Assembly: GCF_044142105.1 (NCBI RefSeq)
Contig: NZ_JBGTYM010000004.1
Location: forward strand, 124,001 to 188,000
DNA: 64,000 nucleotides
Direction of reading: 5' to 3'
Origin: Pseudogemmobacter sp044142105
GTDB lineage: Bacteria > Pseudomonadota > Alphaproteobacteria > Rhodobacterales > Rhodobacteraceae
The position numbers were made by a program, and so were the translations under genes. Below the pieces are notes generated by a model. That model was not told the origin of the DNA and made no database searches. It was given only the letters and a program-made list of their open reading frames with translations. Shown piece after piece: positions 1-7,395 of this stretch; the stretch's first letter is position 1, and each line of letters starts with the position of its first letter.

Positions 1-526
1 GGCCCTCGCGCGGCACCAGCGCCAGCGCGACATGACCATGGCCGGTGTCCAGCGTGCGGCTGTCCCCCGCTGCGGCGCCGCGGTCATGATCATGGGAATG
101 GCCGTGGTCATGGTCGTGATGATGTCCATGGTCGTGGTCGTGGTGATGCCCGTGGTCGTGGGAATGTGCCCGTGCCGCGTGGCGGTCAGACCAGGTGCGC
201 CAGATCATCCACAGCGCCAGAAGGATGATGATGGCACCGGACAAAAGCTGGAAATAGGGTTCCACCGCCTCGGCATCGAGGCCCTGATACAGCCACATCC
301 CCCCCAGGGCGATGGCCCAGACCACCATCGTATGTGAAACGGTCGCCGCCAGACCCAGCAGCACCGCCTGTTTCACCGTGCCACGCACCGCCACGATGAA
401 GGCCGCCATCAGCGTCTTGGAATGGCCCGGCTCCAGCCCGTGCAGCGCGCCCAGAAGGATTGCGCTGGGAATGAAGAACCAGGCGCGCCCGGCGCCCTGG
501 GCAATAAGATCGGCGAAGGGGGTCAT
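1..526 (-). CDS. rcnA: RcnA-like nickel/cobalt efflux permease (3' end outside window)
   Basis: Inner-membrane exporter expected to pump Ni2+/Co2+ out of the cytoplasm. The 175 visible residues start at the ATG ending at 526. Near the N-terminus is the family signature HGLEPGHSKT (residues 29-38), followed by further hydrophobic segments. From about residue 119 there is a His/Asp-rich cytoplasmic-type loop with many HDH and HGH repeats, typical of RcnA metal-binding loops. The C-terminus is missing because the window starts inside the gene. It lies 78 bp downstream of a CsoR/RcnR-family repressor in the same orientation, and the gap carries two C-tract inverted repeats. Metal-regulated expression is therefore likely. 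Exact metal specificity is inferred from the family only. Confidence 0.88.
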   Translation of the reverse strand, partial: MTPFADLIAQGAGRAWFFIPSAILLGALHGLEPGHSKTLMAAFIVAVRGTVKQAVLLGLAATVSHTMVVWAIALGGMWLYQGLDAEAVEPYFQLLSGAIIILLALWMIWRTWSDRHAARAHSHDHGHHHDHDHGHHHDHDHGHSHDHDRGAAAGDSRTLDTGHGHVALALVPREG

Positions 527-543
527 GGTCTCGGTCCTGAATC

Positions 544-560
544 ATCCTCCCCCCGGGGAT
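544..560. promoter_or_regulatory. C-tract operator-like motif upstream of rcnA
   Basis: ATCC-TCC-CCCCGGGGAT: a run of C followed by GGGGAT, about 18 bp before the rcnA start. RcnR/CsoR-family repressors bind C/G-tract inverted repeats, and two similar sites lie nearby (585-601, 886-902). Binding is inferred. Confidence 0.45.
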
Positions 561-584
561 AGACCCAAACCCGCCGCAGGATCA

Positions 585-601
585 ATCCCCCTAGGGGGGA
601 T
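585..601. promoter_or_regulatory. C-tract inverted repeat, candidate repressor operator
   Basis: ATCCCCC-TA-GGGGGGAT is a near-perfect inverted repeat in the gap between the repressor gene stop (605) and the rcnA start (526). This is the type of site bound by RcnR/DmeR-like proteins. Its position suggests rcnA has its own regulated promoter besides read-through. Confidence 0.55.
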
Positions 602-604
602 AAC

Positions 605-874
605 CTAAAGAAGTTTCGCCAGCGCGCGGATGTCGTCCAGCGCGTGCGGACCCGCCCCGTCATCGGCCATGCCCAGGCAATGGTCCATATGGGCATGGAT
701 CATCTGCCGCTTGGCAGCAAGGATGCCACGCTCGACCGCCAGCAATTGCTGGGCCGTATCCAGGCAGGGGCGCCCCGCCTCGATCATCTGGATGACATGG
801 CGCAGATGGCCCTCGGCGCGCTTCAGCCGCTTGATGATATCCGGGCCGACATCGTGGGAATGTTCATGTGACAT
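605..874 (-). CDS. CsoR/RcnR-family metal-sensing repressor (DmeR-like)
   Basis: Small all-helical DNA-binding repressor, 89 residues, the usual length of the family. The conserved core reads RLKRAEGHLRHVIQMIE, then a Cys in RPCLDTAQQL, then HAHMDHCL. This is the His/Cys arrangement of metal-sensing CsoR/RcnR members, and the core closely recalls rhizobial DmeR, a Ni/Co sensor. The start is the ATG ending at 874, which gives the His-rich MSHEHSHD N-terminus; the longer upstream frame has no family similarity. It is followed by the rcnA-like exporter, so it probably represses that gene and itself through the C-tract sites at 544-560, 585-601 and 886-902. Confidence 0.85.
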   Translation of the reverse strand: MSHEHSHDVGPDIIKRLKRAEGHLRHVIQMIEAGRPCLDTAQQLLAVERGILAAKRQMIHAHMDHCLGMADDGAGPHALDDIRALAKLL

Positions 875-885
875 GGTGCGATCAT

Positions 886-902
886 ATCCCCGGATGGGGG
901 AT
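886..902. promoter_or_regulatory. C-tract inverted repeat upstream of the repressor gene
   Basis: ATCCCC-N5-GGGGAT, about 12 bp before the repressor start codon. Same half-sites as at 585-601, consistent with autoregulation by the RcnR/DmeR-like protein. Confidence 0.5.
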
Positions 903-953
903 GCGGGCAAGCGTCCCCGATCGCTTCGACTCGTCGTGTGAATGCGCCCTGGC

Positions 954-1379
954 CTAGTCCAGCGCCTCGAACCGCAGCACACCTGCGATCCGCGACCTGC
1001 CGCCCGCATCCGATGGATGCGCCACCCCGTCCATCACCGGAACTTCGGCGAAATCGAACGGGCTGACGCCTTCGATACAGGCGACATTCACCCCGAATTC
1101 CTGCGGGTTCGACCGGCGCTGATGATGGGTGTAAATGCCGCAGGTCTTGCAGAACCAGTGTTTCGCCGTGCCCGTGTTGAACTGATACAGGGTCAGATTG
1201 TCCTGCCCGGCCAGGAATTCGATTCCTTCGATCCGGGCCGAAACGGCGATCGCACCCCGCATCCGGCAATAGGAACAGCTGCAGCGCCGGGCGCTGGCGA
1301 AGCCCTCGGTCAAGGTCACGCGCAACTGCACCGTGCCGCAATGGCAGGCAACCTGGTGGCTGGTCTCGATCCCGGTCAT
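954..1379 (-). CDS. GFA-family (glutathione-dependent formaldehyde-activating-like) zinc protein
   Basis: 141-residue single-domain protein of the GFA/CENP-V fold. It has the paired zinc-binding motifs expected: CHCG near residue 12, CSYC around residue 34, and CKTCGIYTHHQ around residue 77. Founding members were reported to act on the spontaneous glutathione-formaldehyde adduct, but most homologues have no proven reaction. A glutathione S-transferase gene follows upstream in the same direction (start 2058), 61 bp from this start, so co-transcription and a glutathione-linked role are possible but unproven. Confidence 0.85.
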   Translation of the reverse strand: MTGIETSHQVACHCGTVQLRVTLTEGFASARRCSCSYCRMRGAIAVSARIEGIEFLAGQDNLTLYQFNTGTAKHWFCKTCGIYTHHQRRSNPQEFGVNVACIEGVSPFDFAEVPVMDGVAHPSDAGGRSRIAGVLRFEALD

Positions 1380-1440
1380 CAGTGCCGTTCCTTCTTCTGG
1401 CCTGGCCGGACCCTAGGCAGGACAGGCCAGTGCCGCAACC

Positions 1441-2058
1441 TCAGGTCAGAGGGGTCATCACGCCTTTCCGATAGGCCGGGCGTTCGGTCAGGCGGCGATA
1501 CCAACCCTCCAGATGCGGCAGCGGGGGCCGCTCGATCTCCATGCCGAACCAGCCATAGGCGATGACGCCCAGAGGAATGTCGCCAAAGCCGAAATCGGCC
1601 CCTGACATCCAGTCCTGCCGCGAGAGAACCTCATCGGCCAGCGCCAGCACCTTGCCGCATTGCACCCGCCCGCGCTCCATCGCCGCTTCGTCGCGCTCGC
1701 CAGGCCCCAGCCGCACCTTGTTCCAGAACAGGTCGCGAAACGGCCCGGCAAAGGACAGCGAGGTCCAGTCCATCCATTTCTCCGCCGCCGCCCAGGCCTT
1801 GGCATCCGCAGGCGCAAAGGGCGCCGTGCCATAGGCCCGCGCCAAATAGCGCACGATCACATTCGATTCCCATAGGACCAGCCCGTCATCTTCCAGCACC
1901 GGCACCAGACCGTTCGGGTTCATCGCCCGGTATTCCGGCGTATTCACCACGCCGAACGCGCCCCCCGCCGGGACATGCTCATAGTCCAGCCCCAGCTCTT
2001 CGGCACACCACAGCGCCTTGCGCACATTGGCCGAATTCTCGCGCCCCCAGATCTTCAT
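1441..2058 (-). CDS. Glutathione S-transferase
   Basis: 205-residue cytosolic GST. The N-terminal thioredoxin-like domain (about residues 1-80) includes the ENSANVRKALW stretch with the N-terminal active-site region, the cis-Pro motif NGLVPVLEDDG, and the glutathione-binding WESNVIVRYLA segment. The C-terminal helical domain follows. The closest general type is the theta/beta-like bacterial GSTs of unknown substrate. Its ATG overlaps the stop codon of the upstream LysR gene by ATGA (2055-2058), so the two are translationally coupled and the regulator probably controls this enzyme. Confidence 0.9.
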   Translation of the reverse strand: MKIWGRENSANVRKALWCAEELGLDYEHVPAGGAFGVVNTPEYRAMNPNGLVPVLEDDGLVLWESNVIVRYLARAYGTAPFAPADAKAWAAAEKWMDWTSLSFAGPFRDLFWNKVRLGPGERDEAAMERGRVQCGKVLALADEVLSRQDWMSGADFGFGDIPLGVIAYGWFGMEIERPPLPHLEGWYRRLTERPAYRKGVMTPLT

Positions 2059-3002
2059 ACCCTCTGCCCCTTGTCACTGTCGGTTGGGTCCTCCACCGCC
2101 CGGCGCATCTGTTCCTTGATGCGCTGGGCAATGAAATCGGTGAAAAGCCGCAATTTCGGGTCCTTCAGCCGCCGATGCTGCGACAGGCTCGACAATTGCA
2201 CCGGCACCGGCGGCGTCGCGTCGCAGACCTGCACCAGCCGCCCGTCGCGTAAATACTCCGCCACTTCGAACAGGGGCTTCATCACGATGCCGCGCCCGTC
2301 CAGCGCCCAGCCGGTCAGCACATCGCCATCATCGCTTTCGAACGGACCCGAGACCTCGAAGCGGCGCGGCCCCTCGGCCGTCTGCAAGGTCCACTGAAAT
2401 TCTTTCGCCCCCGGAAAGCGCAGGTTCAGGCAATCATGCCGATCCCCCACCAGCGCGACGCCATCTGCGGGCATCCCCCGCCGCGCGATATAGCCGGGCG
2501 CGGCGCACAGCACGCGCGGGCAATCGGCGATCAGCCGCACCTTCAGGCTGCTATCCTCCAGAATCCCCAGATGGAAGGCCACGTCGATGCCTTCGCTGAC
2601 CACGTCGATCACCCGGTCCGACAGGCGCAGCCGCACGTCGATCTGCGGGTAAAGGTCCTTGAAGGCCGGCACTTGCGGCGCGATCAGCCGCCGGCCGATG
2701 CCCAGGGGCGCCGCCACAAGGATCGTGCCGCGCGGGTTCTGCGTGACATCCATCACCGCGGCCTCGGCCTCGTCGATCGCCTCCAGCACCCGGCGGGCGC
2801 CGTCATAGAAGATGCGGCCATTCTCGGTGGCCTGAAGGCTGCGCGTCGTGCGGTTGAACAGCCGCACGCCCAGATGCTTCTCCAGTTCCGAGATTCGCGC
2901 CGATGCCACCGCCGGAGAGGTCCGCTGGTCCCGCGCTGCCGAACTCATGCTGCCCAGTTCATAGACACGGACGAACATGCGGATATTGTTCACATAGCTC
3001 AT
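2055..3002 (-). CDS. LysR-family transcriptional regulator
   Basis: 315 residues. The N-terminal winged helix (residues 1-60) contains the typical AARDQRTSPAVASARISELE helix-turn-helix, then LGVRLFNRTTRSL. The remainder is the periplasmic-binding-protein-like effector domain. The sequence resembles the large CrgA/AaeR-type subgroup with ASARISELEKHLG. It is coupled to a GST gene by a 4-nt overlap and divergent from puuD, whose start lies 125 bp away. It could therefore act on either promoter. No canonical T-N11-A box was confirmed. Confidence 0.9.
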   Translation of the reverse strand: MSYVNNIRMFVRVYELGSMSSAARDQRTSPAVASARISELEKHLGVRLFNRTTRSLQATENGRIFYDGARRVLEAIDEAEAAVMDVTQNPRGTILVAAPLGIGRRLIAPQVPAFKDLYPQIDVRLRLSDRVIDVVSEGIDVAFHLGILEDSSLKVRLIADCPRVLCAAPGYIARRGMPADGVALVGDRHDCLNLRFPGAKEFQWTLQTAEGPRRFEVSGPFESDDGDVLTGWALDGRGIVMKPLFEVAEYLRDGRLVQVCDATPPVPVQLSSLSQHRRLKDPKLRLFTDFIAQRIKEQMRRAVEDPTDSDKGQRV

Positions 3003-3127
3003 CGGCCCATCCGGCGCTTATTTTGTGCGATTATTCAGCTCGGCTTGAAAGTGATCCGGCATTTGAAAGGATTATCAGGAAATCCGGCTTGGGTATAGCC
3101 TTTGGGCAACAAACAGGGGGCGCACGC

Positions 3128-4351
3128 ATGTATGACTGGCTGGTTTTGGGCGAATGGATCGAGATCGCGGTCCGCTGGCTCCATGTCATCACCGCCATCG
3201 CCTGGATCGGCTCCAGCTTCTATTTCGTCGCGCTCGACCTTGGCCTGCGCAAGACACCGTCGCTGCCGCCCCTGGCCCATGGCGAGGAATGGCAGGTCCA
3301 CGGCGGCGGCTTCTACCATATCCAGAAATACCTCGTGGCGCCCGAATTCCTGCCCGAGCATCTGGTCTGGTTCAAATGGGAAAGCTACGCGACCTGGCTT
3401 TCTGGCTTTGCCATGCTGGTCCTGGTCTATTACCTCGGCGCCGACCTGTTCCTGATCGACCCCACGGTCATGGAACTGGCGCATTGGCAGGCCATCGGCA
3501 TCTCGCTCGCCTCGCTGGCCTTCGGCTGGCTGGTCTACAACCAGATCTGCAAGACCTTCGTCTCCGCCAACCAGACCTTGGTCATGGTCGCGCTTTTCAT
3601 CGTTCTGGTCGGCATGGCCTGGTTCTACACCTCGGTCTTCTCGGGCCGCGCCGCCCTGCTGCATCTCGGCGCCTTCACCGCCACGATCATGTCGGCCAAT
3701 GTCTTCATGATCATCATGCCGAACCAAAGGAAGGTGGTGGCCGATCTCAAGGCCGGCCGCGTGCCCGATCCGAAATACGGCAAGATCGCCAAGCAGCGCT
3801 CCACCCACAACAATTATCTGACGCTGCCCGTCCTGTTCCTGATGCTGTCGAACCACTACCCGCTCGTGTTCGCCACGCAATACAACTGGATCATCGCCAG
3901 CCTCGTCTTCCTGATGGGCGTCACCATCCGTCACTGGTTCAACACCCGCCACGCGGGCAAAGGGAACCCGCACTGGACCTGGCTGGTGACCGTGATCCTG
4001 TTCCTGATCGTCGCCTGGCTCTCCACCGCGCCCCTGCGCACGCCGCCCGCCGAGGCCGCGCTCTCGCCGCAGGCCAGCCGCTTCGCCCAGGCCCAGGGCT
4101 TCGAGGATGTGGTCTCCATCGTTCAGGGCCGCTGCTCGATGTGCCACGCGGCCGAGCCGGTCTGGGACGGCCTGCACTGGGCGCCCAAGAACGTGGTTCT
4201 GGAAACCGAGGCTCAGATCGCGCATGAGGCGCCGCGCATCGCGCTTCAGGCGGGCTATTCCCATGCGATGCCGCCCGGAAACCTGTCTTATATGGAACCC
4301 GAGGAACGCGCCGCCATCGTCGCCTGGGTCCGCGCGGCGGGCGGAATCTAG
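3128..4351 (+). CDS. puuD: Urate hydroxylase PuuD (membrane, cytochrome c fused)
   Basis: 407 residues. Oxidises urate to 5-hydroxyisourate at the inner membrane. The N-terminal integral-membrane part begins WLHVITAIAWIGSSFYFVALD and has about eight hydrophobic segments; it ends near residue 310. A C-terminal cytochrome c domain carries the haem motif CSMCH, with a Met ligand candidate in SHAMPPGN. This fusion is diagnostic for PuuD and replaces the cofactor-free uricase. The start is the ATG at 3128 behind an AGGGGG ribosome site; the reading frame is open further upstream but without family similarity. Hydroxyisourate hydrolase and OHCU decarboxylase genes, expected to follow, are not next to it in this window. 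Confidence 0.93.
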   Translation: MYDWLVLGEWIEIAVRWLHVITAIAWIGSSFYFVALDLGLRKTPSLPPLAHGEEWQVHGGGFYHIQKYLVAPEFLPEHLVWFKWESYATWLSGFAMLVLVYYLGADLFLIDPTVMELAHWQAIGISLASLAFGWLVYNQICKTFVSANQTLVMVALFIVLVGMAWFYTSVFSGRAALLHLGAFTATIMSANVFMIIMPNQRKVVADLKAGRVPDPKYGKIAKQRSTHNNYLTLPVLFLMLSNHYPLVFATQYNWIIASLVFLMGVTIRHWFNTRHAGKGNPHWTWLVTVILFLIVAWLSTAPLRTPPAEAALSPQASRFAQAQGFEDVVSIVQGRCSMCHAAEPVWDGLHWAPKNVVLETEAQIAHEAPRIALQAGYSHAMPPGNLSYMEPEERAAIVAWVRAAGGI

Positions 4352-4477
4352 CCTCGAATTCTCGACGAAATTCGCGCCCGCCCGGCGCCCGCCTTTGCAG
4401 CTGCAGAAATCTTCCGGCATTGAACCTGCCCGCAACAGGCGCTAACCCCGTAGGCGACGTGCTATCGGAGGTTCGCC

Positions 4478-6319
4478 ATGCCCGCCTATCGTTCCCGCAC
4501 CACCACCCATGGCCGCAACATGGCCGGGGCCCGCGGCCTCTGGCGCGCCACCGGCATGAAGGATGGCGATTTCGGCAAGCCGATCATCGCCATCGTGAAC
4601 AGCTTCACCCAATTCGTGCCCGGCCATGTCCATCTGAAAGACCTGGGCCAGCTTGTGGCGCGCGAGGTCGAGGCGGAAGGCGGCATCGCCAAGGAATTCA
4701 ACACCATCGCGGTCGATGACGGCATCGCCATGGGCCATGACGGGATGCTCTATTCGCTGCCCTCGCGCGAGATCATCGCCGACTCGGTCGAATACATGGT
4801 CAACGCCCATTGCGCCGACGCCATGGTCTGCATCTCGAACTGCGACAAGATCACCCCCGGCATGCTGATGGCCGCGATGCGGCTGAACATCCCCGCCGTC
4901 TTCGTCTCGGGCGGGCCGATGGAGGCTGGCAAGGCGGTGATCAAGGGCAAGGAGATCGCGCTCGATCTGGTTGATGCCATGGTCGTCGCCGCCGATGACA
5001 AATACTCCGACGAGGAAGTCGAGGCGATCGAGAAGGCCTCCTGCCCGACCTGCGGCTCCTGCTCGGGCATGTTCACCGCCAATTCGATGAACTGCCTGAC
5101 CGAGGCGCTGGGCCTGTCGCTGCCCGGCAATGGCTCGACCCTCGCCACCCATTCGGACCGCAAGCGGCTGTTCGTGGAAGCGGGTCACCTGATCGTCGAC
5201 ATCACCCGGCGGCATTACGAGCAGGACGATGCCAGCGTGCTGCCGCGCAACGTGGCGAACAAGAAGGCCTTCGAAAATGCCATGGCGCTGGACATCGCCA
5301 TGGGCGGATCGACCAACACCATCCTGCATATCCTGGCCGCCGCGCATGAAGGCGGCATCGACTTCGACCAGGATGACATCGACCAGCTTTCCCGTCGCGT
5401 GCCCTGCCTGTGCAAGGTCGCGCCGGCCAAGCAGGACGTGCATATGGAGGATGTCCACCGCGCCGGCGGCATCATGGCGATCCTTGGCCAGCTGGACAAT
5501 GCGGGCCTGCTGAACCGCGATTGCGTCACCGTGCATTCGCCGACGATGGGCGCGGCGCTCGACCATTGGGACATTTCCCGCACCAACCACGACAGCGTCC
5601 GCGATTTCTTCAAGGCCGCGCCCGGCAATGTCCGCTCGGCCACCGCCTTCAGCCAGTCGAAACGCTATGCCGAGCTGGATCTCGACCGCGAAAAGGGCGT
5701 GATCCGTGACGCCACGCATGCCTTCACCAAGGAAGGCGGGCTCGCTGTGCTGAAGGGCAATATCGCGCTGGACGGCTGCATCGTGAAAACCGCCGGGGTC
5801 GATGAATCGATCTTCGTCTTCTCCGGCCCGGCGCGTGTGTTCGAATCGCAGGATGCCGCCGTCTCGGCGATCCTGACCAACAAGATCAAGGAAGGCGACG
5901 TGGTCGTCATCCGCTATGAAGGGCCGAAGGGCGGGCCGGGCATGCAGGAAATGCTCTACCCGACCAGCTACCTGAAGTCGAAGGGCCTGGGCAAAGCCTG
6001 CGCCCTGCTGACCGATGGCCGCTTCTCGGGCGGCACCTCGGGCCTGTCGATCGGCCATGTCAGCCCCGAAGCGGCAGCGGGCGGCACGATCGGCCTTGTC
6101 CGCGAAGGCGACATGATCGACATCGACATCCCCAAGCGCACCATCAGCCTGCGCGTCTCCGAGGCCGATCTTGCCGCCCGCCGGGCCGAGCAGGACAAGA
6201 AGGGCTGGAAACCCGAAGCCAAGCGGACCCGCCGCGTCACCGCCGCGCTCAAGGCCTATGCGCTTCTGGCGACCAGCGCCGACAAGGGCGCGGTGCGGCA
6301 GCTGCCCGACGAGGCCTAA
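4478..6319 (+). CDS. ilvD: Dihydroxy-acid dehydratase
   Basis: 613 residues, full length for the long form. Dehydrates 2,3-dihydroxyisovalerate and its methyl-homologue to the keto acids of valine and isoleucine synthesis. Iron-sulfur ligands are seen in CDKITPG and in CPTCGSCSGMF; further signatures are GGSTNTILH and GRFSGGTSGL near the C-terminus. A ribosome site (GGAGG) precedes the ATG. It stands alone: the next gene downstream is on the other strand. The 126 bp upstream include a small inverted repeat just after puuD (about 4356-4375), which could end puuD transcription. Confidence 0.97.
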   Translation: MPAYRSRTTTHGRNMAGARGLWRATGMKDGDFGKPIIAIVNSFTQFVPGHVHLKDLGQLVAREVEAEGGIAKEFNTIAVDDGIAMGHDGMLYSLPSREIIADSVEYMVNAHCADAMVCISNCDKITPGMLMAAMRLNIPAVFVSGGPMEAGKAVIKGKEIALDLVDAMVVAADDKYSDEEVEAIEKASCPTCGSCSGMFTANSMNCLTEALGLSLPGNGSTLATHSDRKRLFVEAGHLIVDITRRHYEQDDASVLPRNVANKKAFENAMALDIAMGGSTNTILHILAAAHEGGIDFDQDDIDQLSRRVPCLCKVAPAKQDVHMEDVHRAGGIMAILGQLDNAGLLNRDCVTVHSPTMGAALDHWDISRTNHDSVRDFFKAAPGNVRSATAFSQSKRYAELDLDREKGVIRDATHAFTKEGGLAVLKGNIALDGCIVKTAGVDESIFVFSGPARVFESQDAAVSAILTNKIKEGDVVVIRYEGPKGGPGMQEMLYPTSYLKSKGLGKACALLTDGRFSGGTSGLSIGHVSPEAAAGGTIGLVREGDMIDIDIPKRTISLRVSEADLAARRAEQDKKGWKPEAKRTRRVTAALKAYALLATSADKGAVRQLPDEA

Positions 6320-6364
6320 AACACCCGGGCGGGGCGCCGATTCTTCACCGAGACGTCGCCCCGC

Positions 6365-7183
6365 TCAATCGCCCAGCTTGGCATGGACCTCGTCCAGGTC
6401 GACCTCGCCCTTGGGCATCTTGTTGGCCGGATTGTCGAAATCGTATTTGAACAGCTGGAAATCGCGCTTGTAGATTTCCCAGACCAGATGCTTCGACAGA
6501 TCGTCAAAGTAATCCTCGACCGGATGCAGCCGCTTCGGCCCATGCCCCTCGCTTTCGTTGAAGCGCGGGATCTTCTTCAGGTCGACCTTGTGCTTGACCT
6601 TGATCCGGTCCAGCACCTTCTGCATCCCCGGATTGAAATCCTCGGTGAAGAAGATCTGGTCATAGCGCCCGCCATTCACGATGAAGGTCGCGATATGGCC
6701 CGACATGGCCGACCAATGGATATCCGGCTCCATCGGCTTCTTGAAGCGGATGGTGTCGCGCGCGAACAGCAGGAAGCGGCGGAAGCTCTTGATCTGGTCG
6801 AACTCGCCCGTGCCCTCGGGCCCGCCGACCTCGATCCCGTATTTCTGCACCAGCATCGGCACCAGATTGCCGCGATAGCGCTTGCCGTTGCGCTGGATGC
6901 CGCAGATCTTGTCGAAGAAGCTCGACAGGATGCGGGTATAGGGGTTGCGCACGCAGGTGAAGGCATAGCTTTTATGCGCCTTGACGTTCTTCTCGATCAG
7001 CGGCTGGCTTTGCTCCTGCGCCCATTTGTGCAGGCCGGTCGTGGAGTCATGGATGTCGCCGTCGAAGAAGCGGCCATGATCCGAGTAATACATGATCTGG
7101 CCGATGGTCGAGCAGGCGCATTTCGGCACCACGCGATAGACCACGCTTTCGCTTTCCGTCATCCATGTGCCGGGAAACCCCAT
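6365..7183 (-). CDS. Sulfotransferase family 2-like protein
   Basis: 272-residue cytosolic-type sulfotransferase that should move sulfate from PAPS to a carbohydrate acceptor. The 5'-phosphosulfate loop is visible as VVPKCACSTIGQIM near residue 17, and the 3'-phosphate site as RNPYTRILSSFFDK near residue 80, both characteristic of carbohydrate sulfotransferases (PF03567 type). It is divergent from a GT14-like glycosyltransferase, with 212 bp between starts and a strong palindrome in that space. This suggests joint control and action on one glycan. The acceptor is unknown. Confidence 0.82.
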   Translation of the reverse strand: MGFPGTWMTESESVVYRVVPKCACSTIGQIMYYSDHGRFFDGDIHDSTTGLHKWAQEQSQPLIEKNVKAHKSYAFTCVRNPYTRILSSFFDKICGIQRNGKRYRGNLVPMLVQKYGIEVGGPEGTGEFDQIKSFRRFLLFARDTIRFKKPMEPDIHWSAMSGHIATFIVNGGRYDQIFFTEDFNPGMQKVLDRIKVKHKVDLKKIPRFNESEGHGPKRLHPVEDYFDDLSKHLVWEIYKRDFQLFKYDFDNPANKMPKGEVDLDEVHAKLGD

Positions 7184-7219
7184 CGCATGTCACCTCTGCC
7201 TCGACCGGATCGCTTCTAA

Positions 7220-7237
7220 GGCGGAACTTGTTCCGCC
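7220..7237. promoter_or_regulatory. 18-bp palindrome in divergent promoter region
   Basis: GGCGGAAC-TT-GTTCCGCC, perfect 8-bp arms. It sits 37 bp from the sulfotransferase start and about 160 bp from the glycosyltransferase start. It could be an operator for a dimeric regulator or a 5'-UTR hairpin. The core GGAACTTGTTCC is unlike the alphaproteobacterial LexA direct repeat. Confidence 0.4.
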
Positions 7238-7395
7238 ACGGACCCCTTTGGCGCGAAAAGAGCAAAGAACCTCTGTCCTTTCAAGGAAGCATAAGTCAAT
7301 TTGCGGAAACAATGCGCGCGCGACACCCAAGCGCCACGACAGGACGGCCCGGACGTGAAGATCAGCAGGACTTTCCCAGCATGATGGCGGCCTGA

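Noticed and set aside
4442..6058. 538-codon frame opposite ilvD
   Set aside because: Composition follows the third-position GC of the ilvD codons; no family motif; ilvD on the other strand is certain.
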